Positions 1-9,170 of a DNA stretch of 37,547 bases are shown in pieces. Made by a program: the position numbers and the translations under genes. The stretch comes from Methanooceanicella nereidis (GTDB lineage Archaea; Halobacteriota; Methanocellia; Methanocellales; Methanocellaceae). Each line of letters begins with the position of its first letter. Within the stretch, counting starts at the first letter, position 1. Below the pieces are notes generated by a model that ran no database searches, was not told where the DNA came from, and saw only the letters and a program-made list of their open reading frames with translations. Where the stretch lies: the NCBI RefSeq assembly GCF_021023085.1, contig NZ_PGCK01000016.1, positions 1 through 37,547 on the forward strand. Direction: 5' to 3'.

Positions 1-82
1 GGAAGGCAAACCCTCAGAGATATAAACACTTTTTAATCCCATAAAAAGAAAAATATCTCAACACAAGAGGAAAACGCCTTCC
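1..82. repeat. Nested imperfect inverted repeat (long hairpin)
   Basis: Complementary arms are stacked in order: GGAAGGC (1-7) with GCCTTCC (76-82), CCTC (12-15) with GAGG (67-70), GAGATAT (17-23) with ATATCTC (53-59), and CTTTTT (29-34) with AAAAAG (43-48). The whole can fold as one interrupted stem of about 24 base pairs. The outer arm starts at base 1, so the structure may extend beyond the window. Function unknown; it could be a palindromic repeat element or a structured RNA. Confidence 0.5.
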
Positions 83-109
83 AACAAAAACACCGAACAA
101 CCACTCACA

Positions 110-142
110 CACCAACGGAACTACTGGTGTTCCTTTGTGGTG
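110..142. repeat. Imperfect hairpin
   Basis: CACCAACGGAAC (110-121) is nearly complementary to GTTCCTTTGTGGTG (129-142) across a 7-base loop. The words CCTTTGTGG and ACACAAAGG recur in repeats at the right edge of the window, so it may belong to the same family of degenerate repeats. No function can be assigned. Confidence 0.4.
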
Positions 143-237
143 AAAGAGAAGATATAATATCACCAGGAATTAAGGGAACATTACTTAGTGATAGTTCAAA
201 TATTCATAGCAGATAGATACCTTTTTGTCAAAGGAAT

Positions 238-283
238 AAGCCCGGGCCTTACATCAGAACAGTAAAAAAAAATTTCCGGGCTT
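238..283 (-). terminator. Transcription end of the hem operon
   Basis: On the minus strand, about 60 bases past the hemD stop, there is an uninterrupted run of nine T (complement of 264-272), the usual archaeal oligo-U termination signal. It lies between AAGCCCGG (238-245) and CCGGGCTT (276-283), which are perfectly complementary. The position fits termination of the hemA-to-hemD transcript. Confidence 0.5.
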
Positions 284-333
284 GGTTAGATCTGAAAATT
301 TTACAAAAATCAGTTGCCTCAACAAATCTCTTT

Positions 334-1104
334 TCACAGCACTTTCTCAAGCTCTTCTATCATATCCTCGAACGTGAACTTTTCAGGCACCACATCGACG
401 CGGATGCCGTTCTTTATCAGGAAGTCCGCCGTCGGGTTACCTATCACGGCCACTTTTTTCGAGTTGATAGCAGCCTTCAGTTCATTAAGCATGCCCATGG
501 ACTCACCCATCATCAGCAGGCTCTTTGCTGTCATAGTGCTGGTGAACGTGAAAGCGTCTATATCGCCCGATATTGCCTCTCGGACAAATCCTTCCTGCTC
601 CCTGCCGCTCAGCGGGACGATGTCATAGATTATCGTCTCTTTTACGATGGCGCCTTTCTCGGTCAGGCCGGTTATAAGTATAGGGTTGCCCTGGTTGCTG
701 CGAAGCACTTCTACCTTTTTTCCCGCAAGATGAAAGCAGAACTCTTTTACGATCCCCTCGCTTGAAAAAGTGGAAGGCATACGGTCAGCCTTAATGCCGA
801 ATTCGGCAAGAACCTTATTGGTCTTCGGCCCTATGGCCAGCACGTCTACGGAATTAAGCTTATCAATGAACTCATTGGCGTCCCCTGCCTGTTCCATGAT
901 GAAACGCACGCCGTTCTGGCTCGTCAGGATGACTGTATCTACATCGCCGGAATTCAGCCTGCTAATAAAAGCCTCGACGCCTCCGTCCTTCCTGGGCACC
1001 ATCTCCATCATCGGGACAGGGACGGGCTCCAGCCCCTTTGAGCGGAGATATTCTATCGTCGCCGGCAAGAACACTTTTGGCCTTGTGACTGCGATCTTTT
1101 TCAT
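334..1104 (-). CDS. hemD: Uroporphyrinogen-III synthase HemD
   Basis: Closes and inverts ring D of hydroxymethylbilane to give uroporphyrinogen III, the common precursor of haem, sirohaem, F430 and cobalamin; cytoplasmic. The 256-residue length is normal for HemD. The N-terminal IAVTRP start, the TSQNGVRF segment near residue 62 and the FTSTMTAK segment in the second half match the two-domain HemD fold. HemD is poorly conserved, so the assignment rests on these segments plus position. It starts at an ATG overlapping the cobA stop by 4 bases (ATGA), implying translational coupling, and is the last gene of the hem cluster before an oligo-U terminator. Confidence 0.9.
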   Translation of the reverse strand: MKKIAVTRPKVFLPATIEYLRSKGLEPVPVPMMEMVPRKDGGVEAFISRLNSGDVDTVILTSQNGVRFIMEQAGDANEFIDKLNSVDVLAIGPKTNKVLAEFGIKADRMPSTFSSEGIVKEFCFHLAGKKVEVLRSNQGNPILITGLTEKGAIVKETIIYDIVPLSGREQEGFVREAISGDIDAFTFTSTMTAKSLLMMGESMGMLNELKAAINSKKVAVIGNPTADFLIKNGIRVDVVPEKFTFEDMIEELEKVL

Positions 1105-1856
1105 TTCTTACCAAGCACCCCGCTTAACCTGACGACGTCCCCGATCACTATTACGGCCGGAGCTTCTATTTTTCTTTCTGCGGCGATACTGACTATGCTG
1201 CCCAGCGTCCCCGTGGTCAGCCTCTGATCGGGCATCGTGCCCTTCTCTATTATTGCAACAGGAGTGTCAGGGGATTTTCCGCCGGATATAAGGGCATCGA
1301 CGTTATCTTTCAACCGCTTTATGCCCATCAGAATTACGATAGTTCCCTGCATTTTTGCCAGGGCTTTGAAGTTTAATGCGGATTCGCCTTTAGTCGGGTC
1401 TTCATGGCCCGTGATAACCGTGAGCGAGGAAGAGTATTCCCTATGCGTCACAGGTATACCCGCATAGGCCGGGGCTGCTATGGCCGAGCTTATTCCCGGT
1501 ACCACCTCGACAGAGATACTGTTCTTCAATAATTCCTCGGCCTCTTCACCGCCCCTGCCGAAGACGTAAGGGTCCCCGCCCTTTATCCTTGCGACATTAT
1601 ACCCGTCAATAGCGAAGTCCACGAGCATCTGGTTTATCTCTGCCTGGGGATAGGTGTGGTTATCCGCTCTTTTACCGACGTCTATCAGCTTTGCTTTTTT
1701 ATTGAAAAGCTCTTTAATGCCCTCGCTGACCAGGGCGTCATAAAGAATGATGTCGGCTTCTTTTAAGATACGTTCCGCCTTTCTGGTCAATAGCTCTGGG
1801 TCTCCCGGACCCGCGCCGATCAGGTACACCTTGCCTGTTTTAGTTACACTGTTCAT
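1101..1856 (-). CDS. cobA: Uroporphyrinogen-III C-methyltransferase (SUMT)
   Basis: Transfers two methyl groups from S-adenosylmethionine to uroporphyrinogen III, giving precorrin-2, the entry to sirohaem, cobalamin and F430. The 251 residues are the single-domain form, without the dehydrogenase/chelatase half of bacterial CysG. Visible family motifs are GAGPGDP (residues 14-20) and the ARIKGGDPYVFGRGGEE block (89-105) that binds the methyl donor and tetrapyrrole. The gene begins inside the 3' end of hemC (17-base overlap) and overlaps hemD by 4 bases. A separate precorrin-2 dehydrogenase lies upstream at 6508-7161 and would act on its product. Confidence 0.95.
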   Translation of the reverse strand: MNSVTKTGKVYLIGAGPGDPELLTRKAERILKEADIILYDALVSEGIKELFNKKAKLIDVGKRADNHTYPQAEINQMLVDFAIDGYNVARIKGGDPYVFGRGGEEAEELLKNSISVEVVPGISSAIAAPAYAGIPVTHREYSSSLTVITGHEDPTKGESALNFKALAKMQGTIVILMGIKRLKDNVDALISGGKSPDTPVAIIEKGTMPDQRLTTGTLGSIVSIAAERKIEAPAVIVIGDVVRLSGVLGKK

Positions 1857-2775
1857 CGGTAACGCCTCTTAGCTCTTTCTTGGCAGCATCCACCAGCGCC
1901 TTACCGCCCGCAAGCGACAGCCGCTCGGCGATGCGAGCCGCATGCTCCTCGTATCCTTCAACCGGGATGGTATCCCTGACACGGACCTGCTGGCTTCCGT
2001 CAAGCGACAATACCTCGCATATAACGTCCAGCTCATCCCCGACCATGCACGCGTATGCGCCCATAGGGACCACACATCCGCCTTCCAGCCTCGAGATGAT
2101 GATACGCTCGACCTGCGTCTCTATCCAGGTCTCCATATGGTTGAGCTTTCTGGCGGCGAAAAACGCGTCCGTGTCTTTCTTCGTCACGATGGCAATCACG
2201 CCCTGGTTGGCTGACGGCACGAATGTGTAAGGGTCAAGACGCTCCACAGGGATGCTCATGTCCAGCCTTATAAGGCCCGCCTCCGCCAGCATGATGGCAT
2301 CGTATTCGCCTTCGTTCAGCTTCCTCAGGCGCGTGTCAACGTTGCCGCGGATGTTCTTTGTGAGCAAATGAGGATAATGCCTTTTTATCTGGGCTGATCT
2401 CCTTGTGCTCGAAGTGCCCACTATGGAGCCTTCGCCAAGCTCCGAGAGCTTTCTGCCGTCTCGCGTTATGACAACGTCAAGGGCGGATTCTCTGGGGAGT
2501 ACTGCGGCAAGCACCAGCCCTTCGGGACGCTTTGTCGGGACGTCCTTGAGGCTGTGGACCGCAAGATCGATGTCTCCCTTTATCAGGTGATCGTCGATCT
2601 CCCTTACAAAAGCTCCAAAGCCCCCTTTGATGGCGTGAAGCGGCCTGTCGACCTGGATGTCGCCCGAGGTCTTTATAGTGGCAGGTTCTGCGTCAACGCC
2701 CGCTTCTTTTAAAAGGCGGCATACCTTTTCGGCCTGCGCCATCGCGAGTTTGCTTCCCCGGGTACCAACCCTCAT
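1840..2775 (-). CDS. hemC: Porphobilinogen deaminase (hydroxymethylbilane synthase)
   Basis: Polymerises four porphobilinogen units into hydroxymethylbilane on a covalently bound dipyrromethane cofactor. The protein has 311 residues, the family's usual length. It opens with VGTRGSKLA, carries the catalytic aspartate in HSLKDVP (Asp78) and the cofactor-attachment cysteine in [10 protein letters not shown] (Cys234). The ATG at 2775 overlaps the hemL stop by 4 bases, and the 3' end overlaps cobA by 17 bases, so the genes are probably cotranscribed and translationally coupled. Confidence 0.96.
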   Translation of the reverse strand: MRVGTRGSKLAMAQAEKVCRLLKEAGVDAEPATIKTSGDIQVDRPLHAIKGGFGAFVREIDDHLIKGDIDLAVHSLKDVPTKRPEGLVLAAVLPRESALDVVITRDGRKLSELGEGSIVGTSSTRRSAQIKRHYPHLLTKNIRGNVDTRLRKLNEGEYDAIMLAEAGLIRLDMSIPVERLDPYTFVPSANQGVIAIVTKKDTDAFFAARKLNHMETWIETQVERIIISRLEGGCVVPMGAYACMVGDELDVICEVLSLDGSQQVRVRDTIPVEGYEEHAARIAERLSLAGGKALVDAAKKELRGVTDEQCN

Positions 2776-4046
2776 TTTATGGCTCCCAGAGACTTCTTGA
2801 ATGCGAACACGGTCCTCTCAAGGTCTTCCTTCGTATGTGCATATGAGAGGAAATTGGTCTCGAACTGGGACGGCGGCATGAACACGCCATTCTCCAGCAT
2901 ATGCCTCCAGAACTCCATGAATTTGGCTTTGTCGCATTTGAGCGCGTCCGTATAGTTCTCGGGCTGCGGGCCGAAGAATATCTGGAACATGGACGATATG
3001 CCAGAGACCGTATAATCGAGCTTCATGGACCTTACGACGTCCGTCAGCGACTGCCACATGGCCTTGCCCATCTCGTTGACCTTATGATGGACCCTTTCCC
3101 TTTCAAGGAAATCCACCATTGCCATGCCGGCAGTCAGCGACATGGGATTGCCGTTGTACGTTCCGGCCTGGTAGACGCCTCCGTTCGGAGCGACCGTCTC
3201 CATGATGTCGCGCCTTCCGCCGAACACGCCTATTGGCAGGCCGCCTCCGGCGATCTTTCCGAGCGTCGTAAGATCCGGATCTATCCCGTAGTATCCCTGA
3301 GCTCCGAACATGTTGATCCTGAAGCCGGTTATGACCTCGTCGAAAATGAGCAGCGTGTCGTACTCGCGTGTTATGTTCCTCACGGCCTTTAAGTACCCGT
3401 CCTTCGGGAGTATGGGGCCCATGTTGCCCATGACCGGCTCCATGATGACACATGCGATCTCATCCTTATGCGCGGACAGTACCTCTTCCATGGCGAGCAC
3501 GTCGTTGTAAGGCACCTGAAGGGTATTTTTTGCAATGTCTACCGGGACTCCTAGAGAGTCGGGCACCCCTATGGTGCTGGCACCTGAACCTGCCTTTACG
3601 AGCACCGCGTCGTGGGCTCCGTGGAAGCCGCCTTCGATCTTCACTATCTTGTCCCTTCCCGTGAAGCCTCTTGCCGCCCTTATAGCGCCCATCGTCGCTT
3701 CCGTCCCGGTATTTACGAACCTCATGACGTTCATGCTCGGATAGTACATCCTTATTTTTTTGGCGTACTGTATCTCGGTCTCGGAAGGAGTTCCGTATAG
3801 CCAGCCTTTTTCAAGCTGGGATCTTATGGCCTCCATAATGTAGGGGTGGGCATGCCCGAGTATTAGAGGGCCGTAGCCGAGGCAATAATCTATGAGCTCG
3901 TTACCGTCAACGTCTGTGATATGGCTTCCTTTAGCCGACCTGGTATAAAATGGAAAAGGCTTGATAGCCCTTACGGGGCTTGATACCCCGCCGGGGAAAA
4001 GTCCCTGTGCTTCTTCGAACATCGATCTTGAAAGGTCTTGCTTCAT
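2772..4046 (-). CDS. hemL: Glutamate-1-semialdehyde 2,1-aminomutase
   Basis: A pyridoxal-phosphate enzyme converting glutamate-1-semialdehyde to 5-aminolevulinate, the second step of the C5 pathway. Counted from the ATG at 4046 the protein has 424 residues, typical of HemL. The [11 protein letters not shown] start (17-27), the aspartate of FDEVITGFR (Asp236) and the cofactor lysine in [10 protein letters not shown] (Lys264) are present. An in-frame GTG lies nine bases upstream at 4055, but it is part of the GGTGA ribosome binding site (4052-4056), five bases before the ATG, so the ATG is chosen. The 3' end overlaps hemC by 4 bases. Confidence 0.96.
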   Translation of the reverse strand: MKQDLSRSMFEEAQGLFPGGVSSPVRAIKPFPFYTRSAKGSHITDVDGNELIDYCLGYGPLILGHAHPYIMEAIRSQLEKGWLYGTPSETEIQYAKKIRMYYPSMNVMRFVNTGTEATMGAIRAARGFTGRDKIVKIEGGFHGAHDAVLVKAGSGASTIGVPDSLGVPVDIAKNTLQVPYNDVLAMEEVLSAHKDEIACVIMEPVMGNMGPILPKDGYLKAVRNITREYDTLLIFDEVITGFRINMFGAQGYYGIDPDLTTLGKIAGGGLPIGVFGGRRDIMETVAPNGGVYQAGTYNGNPMSLTAGMAMVDFLERERVHHKVNEMGKAMWQSLTDVVRSMKLDYTVSGISSMFQIFFGPQPENYTDALKCDKAKFMEFWRHMLENGVFMPPSQFETNFLSYAHTKEDLERTVFAFKKSLGAIK

Positions 4047-4051
4047 AACTG

Positions 4052-4056
4052 TCACC
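4052..4056 (-). promoter_or_regulatory. Ribosome binding site deciding the hemL start
   Basis: GGTGA on the minus strand sits five bases before the ATG at 4046. Its GTG is the alternative upstream start of the same frame, so the motif is more likely a Shine-Dalgarno site than an initiation codon. Confidence 0.55.
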
Positions 4057-4143
4057 TATTGCTAAATGTTCTTTGATGTCAATAAACTGGCATATTAATG
4101 CGAAAGATACTCTGCCGGATTAACAAACTTTATGCTTCCGGCA

Positions 4144-5118
4144 TTATAGCATCTTCGCAAGGTCTTTCGCAAAGTATGTGATTATCATGTCCGCACCGGC
4201 GCGCTTCATGGAAAGCAGGGTCTCGCGGACGACTTTGTTCTCGTCGAGCCACCCGTTCGATGCGGCAGCTTTTATCATTGCGTACTCGCCGCTTACGTTA
4301 TATGCCGCTACAGGCACCCTGAACTCTGACTTGACGCGGTAGATGATGTCGAGGTAAGACAGCGCGGGCTTTACCATAATTATGTCAGCCCCCTCCTCGA
4401 TGTCCATCCTTACCTCCCGCATAGCCTCGTCGGAATTCGCGGCATCCATCTGGTATGTCTGCCTGTCGAACATGGAAAATCCCGAGTCGGCCGCGTCCCT
4501 GAACGGTCCGTACATGGAGGAAGCGTACTTTGCGGCATATGACATGAGGATAGTATCCTTATACCCGAAAAAGTCGAGCTCGCTCCGGATCGCGTTGACC
4601 ATCCCGTCCATCATGCCCGAAGGAGCGACTATGTCGGCGCCGGCCTTTGCGTGGTTGACCGCGACGCGGGCGATCAGGTCCAGCGTCTCGTCGTTATTGA
4701 CCGTCTCTTTTTCCATGTCAAGAGGACCGCAATGGCCATGTGTAGTATATTCGCAGAGGCATACGTCGGTAATTACTAAAAGGTCCCGGTTCTTTTTCTT
4801 TATCGCCTTTACCGCTGTCTCGATCACATTTCCCGGAGCGCAGGCCTCGCTCCCGGTATCGTCCTTACGTGACGGTATGCCGAATAATATGACGGCGGGG
4901 ATCCCCATGCTTTCTATTATGTCCGCCTCTTCTCCGACGTCCTTGAGCGGGATTCGCTCGACGCCGGGCATCGACTTTACGGGAACTCTTGTCTCGATGG
5001 TCTCATCGATAAAGATCGGACAGATCAGGTCCTTTATGTCAAGGGAGAATTCTTTTACCATCTCCCGGATGACCTTATTCTGTCTTAACCGCCTTGGCCT
5101 TGTTATAGGATAGTTCAT
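4144..5118 (-). CDS. hemB: Delta-aminolevulinic acid dehydratase (porphobilinogen synthase)
   Basis: Condenses two 5-aminolevulinate molecules to porphobilinogen. The 324-residue protein begins with the conserved RPRRLRQN segment. The two Schiff-base lysines are visible in YAAKYASS (Lys197) and MVKPALSYLD (Lys250). The metal loop DVCLCEYTTHGHCG (118-131) carries Cys120, Cys122 and Cys130, indicating the zinc-type enzyme. A GGAGG site at 5125-5129, six bases before the ATG, supports this start even though it puts the first 44 bases inside hemA. About 90 bases separate its end from hemL. Confidence 0.96.
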   Translation of the reverse strand: MNYPITRPRRLRQNKVIREMVKEFSLDIKDLICPIFIDETIETRVPVKSMPGVERIPLKDVGEEADIIESMGIPAVILFGIPSRKDDTGSEACAPGNVIETAVKAIKKKNRDLLVITDVCLCEYTTHGHCGPLDMEKETVNNDETLDLIARVAVNHAKAGADIVAPSGMMDGMVNAIRSELDFFGYKDTILMSYAAKYASSMYGPFRDAADSGFSMFDRQTYQMDAANSDEAMREVRMDIEEGADIIMVKPALSYLDIIYRVKSEFRVPVAAYNVSGEYAMIKAAASNGWLDENKVVRETLLSMKRAGADMIITYFAKDLAKML

Positions 5119-6367
5119 TTATTTCCTCCGTGTCGATATCAAATAGCGTCATAGCAGCCTTTATCCGGTCCTCGTCCCCTTTCTCGGCCGCCAGCCTCAG
5201 CTGCCTTGTCGGGCTTGCCAGTATCTTATTCGTTAGCGAGAACGAAAAGTCGCATAATATCTCCATCTGTTTTTCGGTCAGCCCGCCGCTGGAGATGAGC
5301 TTTGAGACCGCCCTGTTAAGCTCAGCCATACGCAGGTCGTCAGTCCTCTTGTACAGATCGCTGATGAGCCTGTCCGCCTGATGCCGTTTATATTCCCGTT
5401 TTAGCAGGACGAACTCCTCTTTGATTATTACCTCGACCTGGGCGATCTCGCAGTGTCGTTTTTCAAGGTTGGCGTCGCTGATCCGCCTAAGGCTGTCGAT
5501 GTTATGAAGCTGGACGACCTCAAAGTCGGACACAGTCTCTTCGACGTTCCTCGGGTTCGTTATATCGATGATCAATAATTTTTTATTCCCGCGCTCATTT
5601 ATTTTTTCCTCGAGCATCCTTTTGGTTATTACAAGATGCGGCGCTGCAGTCGCGCATATGATGACGTCCGCGGGGATAAGATAGTCACTTATGTCGTCAA
5701 GCTTTACCGCGATGCCTCCGAGCTGGCCTGCCAGTTCTTCCGCATGCTTGAAAGTGCGGTTCGCGACATATATGGCCTTAAGCTTTTTCTCTGCAAGGGC
5801 GTTAGCTACGAGGGTTCCCATCTCCCCGGCGCCCACTACAAGTATGACCTTATCGTCCAGAGACCCCAGGATGTCTTCGGCAAGATCGACAGCCGCAGAG
5901 CCTATCGACACCGAGCCTTTGTTAATACGGGTGTCCTGCCGGGCTCGTTTTCCGACGCTGATCGCCTTCAGGATCGCGGTCGAAAGTGTCGGACCCATTG
6001 CACCGTGCTTTTGTGATAGTAAAAATGATGTTTTAAGCTGCCCCAGTATCTGGTCTTCCCCGATTATCATGGAATCGATGCCGCACGCCAGCCTCAGCAG
6101 ATGGTACAGTGAGTCGTCGTCCAGGAAGAACCTGAAGGTCTTGAAAGGCATGCCTTCTTCTATAGTGAAGCTCTTTAATGCATCAGGATCGTCCGCCACC
6201 GCGTAAACTTCGACCCTGTTACAGGTCTGTAACACCATTGCCTCGCTTACGCCTGGCAAAGATATGAGCTTACGTATGGTACTGTCGACGTCCTTGAACC
6301 TTACGCGCTCAATTTCGTCCACACTTGCCCAATGATGGTTTGCGGACATACTGGAGATGAAGGGCAT
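5075..6367 (-). CDS. hemA: Glutamyl-tRNA reductase
   Basis: First committed enzyme of the C5 pathway: NADPH-dependent reduction of glutamyl-tRNA(Glu) to glutamate-1-semialdehyde. The 430-residue protein has the catalytic cysteine in LQTCNRVEVY (Cys49), the DQILGQ segment (105-110), and a Rossmann motif GAGEMG (179-184) followed by the C-terminal dimerisation helices. It heads the hemA-B-L-C-cobA-hemD run and overlaps hemB by 44 bases. A 140-base gap separates it from the precorrin-2 dehydrogenase gene upstream, leaving room for its own promoter. No strong ribosome binding site is seen before the ATG. Confidence 0.96.
   Translation of the reverse strand: MPFISSMSANHHWASVDEIERVRFKDVDSTIRKLISLPGVSEAMVLQTCNRVEVYAVADDPDALKSFTIEEGMPFKTFRFFLDDDSLYHLLRLACGIDSMIIGEDQILGQLKTSFLLSQKHGAMGPTLSTAILKAISVGKRARQDTRINKGSVSIGSAAVDLAEDILGSLDDKVILVVGAGEMGTLVANALAEKKLKAIYVANRTFKHAEELAGQLGGIAVKLDDISDYLIPADVIICATAAPHLVITKRMLEEKINERGNKKLLIIDITNPRNVEETVSDFEVVQLHNIDSLRRISDANLEKRHCEIAQVEVIIKEEFVLLKREYKRHQADRLISDLYKRTDDLRMAELNRAVSKLISSGGLTEKQMEILCDFSFSLTNKILASPTRQLRLAAEKGDEDRIKAAMTLFDIDTEEINELSYNKAKAVKTE
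5125..5129 (-). promoter_or_regulatory. Ribosome binding site of hemB inside hemA
   Basis: GGAGG on the minus strand, six bases before the hemB ATG at 5118 and inside the last codons of hemA. It fixes the hemB start and shows that the 44-base gene overlap is real. Confidence 0.6.
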
Positions 6368-6507
6368 GGAATCACTTTTTTTCGTTTAATAATATCATTT
6401 GGTAACAAATCTGTATAAAATCATAGCACTGATATTCAATATAGTTTACGCAAGGGATTGGAATGTATAGTAATATATTAGTGAGCTATCGATCTGTGCG
6501 TTTATGC

Positions 6508-7161
6508 TTAAGTCCGCCCGGATCTTAACGATCCCTTTATAAGTTCCATTGCCATATCCAGGGCCTTATCGTAAGAAACGCTTAACGCATCCCAGATCTC
6601 ACGGTCCTCCAGTATTTTCCAGAGTAGCCTTTCACGCTCTTTTTGGTCGGGGACCATACTTTTTAAAGACTCCCTGACGGAGTCCTGCAGCCTTACCATG
6701 GCCGCATGATCTTCATTTATCACATCTTCGAGAGTCTCTCTGATATACCGGGACATACCCGGGCTTTTGCCGCCCGTAGATATTCCTATCGTAATATCCC
6801 CCCTCGTAAGTACTGACGGCACTATGATGCCTGACTCCCCTGTCGCGTTATTCACCATCACGCCCGACTTCTCTGCGATATTCTTAATATCATCGTTCAG
6901 GGCCTTATCGCTGGTAGCGGCTATCACCAGGAACGCGCCTCCTATGATCCCCGGGACATCTTCCGGTACGATGGATCGACGCTCTAGCTTTATGATGCCG
7001 TCCTGGCCCATCTTTTCCAGTCCTTGAGTGAAATGAGCGCTGATCACACGGACATTCCCTGCGCTGAATAGCCTGGCCTTTCTCTCGCCCACTCCGCCCC
7101 CTCCGAAGACGATGATATTGCGCCCTTCGAGGTCTATGAAAAGAGGTATTATCGTTCCCAT
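6508..7161 (-). CDS. Precorrin-2 dehydrogenase (CysG N-terminal/Met8/SirC-like)
   Basis: NAD-dependent oxidation of precorrin-2 to sirohydrochlorin; some relatives also insert iron to make sirohaem. The 217-residue protein begins with PLFIDLEGRNIIVFGGGGVG, the Rossmann motif being GGGGVGERKA (20-29). IAATSDKALN and GISTGGKSPGMSRYIRE, the latter typical of the dimerisation/active-site region, follow. It lacks the methyltransferase half of CysG, which is encoded separately as cobA in the same cluster. The gene starts 11 bases after the DUF4013 stop. Whether it also chelates iron cannot be decided from sequence alone. Confidence 0.9.
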   Translation of the reverse strand: MGTIIPLFIDLEGRNIIVFGGGGVGERKARLFSAGNVRVISAHFTQGLEKMGQDGIIKLERRSIVPEDVPGIIGGAFLVIAATSDKALNDDIKNIAEKSGVMVNNATGESGIIVPSVLTRGDITIGISTGGKSPGMSRYIRETLEDVINEDHAAMVRLQDSVRESLKSMVPDQKERERLLWKILEDREIWDALSVSYDKALDMAMELIKGSLRSGRT

Positions 7162-7172
7162 ACTGATACCTT

Positions 7173-7853
7173 CTACAGGCCGGTCTGAGGCCCGTTATAT
7201 TCTGTCCTGTTCATCGTGTTCTGGTAATATTTCGCGAAGATATAGGATATGGCCGAGCATATGATGAACACCGCCCACGGTATCGTGACGAAAAGCGCCA
7301 TTGACAGGCCGCCGAGGACGACCATTGACGCAGAGGCTATGATGGCTATGAGATAGCCTAAGGGGTTCTTCGAGATAAGGGCGACGATCTCATGAGGCGC
7401 CACTGCTACCTTAATGCTCCCTGTGTTCGCAAAGATGACCCATGAGGCAAAGAACACGACGCCGAAAACGCTGGACAATATGACCAGCGTCAGTATCATT
7501 ATCGCCGTGCTGATCCATGCAAGATACCCTATTCCAAGGTACTGGAAAGCAAGTACCGGTATAGCGGGCACCATGGCGAGAAGGCCGTATATCGCCGCGT
7601 ATATTAAAAAGATGATCGTCATCCTTATGCCGTTCACGAAAATATCGCCGATACCGTCCCAGTCAGGGAGTACCCCGTTACCCCGTATGATCTCCCGGAT
7701 ACAGCGCGTCATATATCCGAGGAAGAACGGCAGGCCGATTATCAACAGGGATAATGTTAGAACGATGCCCCCGATAAGCAAGGAGCCCATATTGGAGAAA
7801 GCATACCGGATCGAGGAGACCACGGTCTCAAGGAAGTCATCGTTCTTTACCAT
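7173..7853 (-). CDS. DUF4013 family membrane protein
   Basis: A 226-residue integral membrane protein of unknown function. The sequence shows about five hydrophobic segments (roughly 20-48, 75-105, 107-150, 165-190 and 190-212) and the DUF4013-like pattern of a GY-x-x-R-like element with a following LPDW (residues 61-64), seen here as GYMTRCIREI and GVLPDWDGIGDIF. It is the first gene of the minus-strand run leading to the hem genes and ends 11 bases before the precorrin-2 dehydrogenase, so cotranscription is likely. Its upstream region of 138 bases is shared with the divergent M20 peptidase gene and is very AT-rich. Confidence 0.75.
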   Translation of the reverse strand: MVKNDDFLETVVSSIRYAFSNMGSLLIGGIVLTLSLLIIGLPFFLGYMTRCIREIIRGNGVLPDWDGIGDIFVNGIRMTIIFLIYAAIYGLLAMVPAIPVLAFQYLGIGYLAWISTAIMILTLVILSSVFGVVFFASWVIFANTGSIKVAVAPHEIVALISKNPLGYLIAIIASASMVVLGGLSMALFVTIPWAVFIICSAISYIFAKYYQNTMNRTEYNGPQTGL

Positions 7854-7991
7854 TATAATTATCCTTATAGCTATTATCGTAAAATATATTTTACCTGTAA
7901 AGCTTAAATGTCATTTTCGAGATTTATTCATATTCTTTTTAATCCTATTTAGCGCAAACGATACATATTAGTAAAGCCTACGAGAGCGTGA

Positions 7992-9125
7992 ATGAGCGCT
8001 TTTAAAACTCCTGCGGAGAGATTTTTACGCGACCTTATAGCAATTCCATCCATTACAGGCTATGAAGGACAGATGAAGGACCTGCTCGAGTTCGCTTTTA
8101 AAGAGATCGGCCTTGAAGTATGTTCTCAGCATGTGGATTCTGACAGGTACAATATAATCGGAAAGCTGGGAGAAGGCCCTATCAGGCTAATGCTCACCAC
8201 CCATATGGACGTGATCCCTGCCCTGGACGAGTCAAAATGGCAAACACCCCCTTTTAAAGCGGTTAAGGATAATGACAGGATATACGGCAGAGGCTCCACC
8301 GATGCCAAAGGCTCCCTGGCAGCAATGATGGAAGCCGTGCAGAGGGTGAAAGCCTCGGGAAAAAAGCTTAACGGCTCGATAGCGATCGCGGCCGTGGTCG
8401 AAGAAGAGACGGGCACTTCGCTCGGGTCAAAAAAGCTCATTGAGGAGTTCAAGCCGGAGTCGGTCATAGTAGGCGAGCCTACCGGACTGGATGTCGCGAT
8501 CACCCACAAAGGCGCTATAAGGCCTGTGATAACCGTGCATGGAAAAGCGGCCCATGGTTCAAGCCCGCGCCGCGGCGTCAACGCCATCTCGCTGATGGGG
8601 AAAGCCCTTAACATGCTGGATTCTTACGGTCAGAGGATAAGCAAGAACGTTGATCCTATGCTGGGCAGGTCCTCGTTCGAGATAACGATGATCCATGGCG
8701 GCGAGCGCATCAATGTCATACCTGAAAGATGTAATTTATACATAGACAGGCGCCTGGTATCCAGCGAGACCATAGATGGCGCGTTCGGAGACCTAAAAAA
8801 GCTGGTCAATAAGATCAGTAAACGGTTAAGGACAAACATGGAGATCGAACTGCTATGCGCTTATCCCCCTTCAAAGGTAGACGAGAGAGAGCAAATAGTA
8901 AAGACCGCTCTTGACGTCCTTTCGAAAAATGGTTTACGCAGAACCCCCGTAGGTTTCCCGGCGGGGTGCGATATGTGGGTTTTCAGGTCCGTCGGCATAC
9001 CGACAATAGTGTTCGGCCCGGGCAGCCTGAAACAAGCCCATGTGATCGGCGAATATATAGACGTAAAAGAGCTCGGGCTCGCCGTTGACGTTTATGAGGG
9101 CATAGCATATTCCCTGCTGTGTTAA
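7992..9125 (+). CDS. M20 family metallopeptidase (ArgE/DapE/ACY1-like deacylase)
   Basis: A cytoplasmic zinc hydrolase that removes acyl groups from amino acids or cleaves peptides. Metal and catalytic residues are visible: His71 and Asp73 in TTHMDVIP, Asp104 in YGRGSTDAKG, the glutamate pair in VVEEETG (137-139), and His350 near the C-terminus in KQAHVIGEY. Its 377 residues match DapE/ArgE enzymes. The substrate cannot be read from the sequence: N-succinyl-diaminopimelate, acetylornithine or another N-acyl amino acid are all possible, and no amino-acid biosynthesis gene lies nearby. Monocistronic, divergent from the DUF4013 gene. Confidence 0.88.
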   Translation: MSAFKTPAERFLRDLIAIPSITGYEGQMKDLLEFAFKEIGLEVCSQHVDSDRYNIIGKLGEGPIRLMLTTHMDVIPALDESKWQTPPFKAVKDNDRIYGRGSTDAKGSLAAMMEAVQRVKASGKKLNGSIAIAAVVEEETGTSLGSKKLIEEFKPESVIVGEPTGLDVAITHKGAIRPVITVHGKAAHGSSPRRGVNAISLMGKALNMLDSYGQRISKNVDPMLGRSSFEITMIHGGERINVIPERCNLYIDRRLVSSETIDGAFGDLKKLVNKISKRLRTNMEIELLCAYPPSKVDEREQIVKTALDVLSKNGLRRTPVGFPAGCDMWVFRSVGIPTIVFGPGSLKQAHVIGEYIDVKELGLAVDVYEGIAYSLLC

Positions 9126-9170
9126 AGCATCAGTCTCCGGCGTAATTACCAGACGGCCCGAATTTTCGCA

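Larger units (their letters stand above)
1..333. other. Gene-free left edge of window
   Basis: No credible gene is present; the one open frame here runs antisense into hemD. The stretch is AT-rich and carries a nested hairpin (1-82), a second hairpin (110-142) and the terminator-like end of the hem operon (238-283). The rest shows A/C-rich words on the plus strand but nothing else recognisable. Confidence 0.7.

Noticed and set aside
4382-5113. Long (243-codon) plus-strand open frame opposite hemB
   Set aside because: A mirror frame of hemB, which has catalytic residues and a ribosome binding site; the mirror product is serine-rich and shows no recognisable family.
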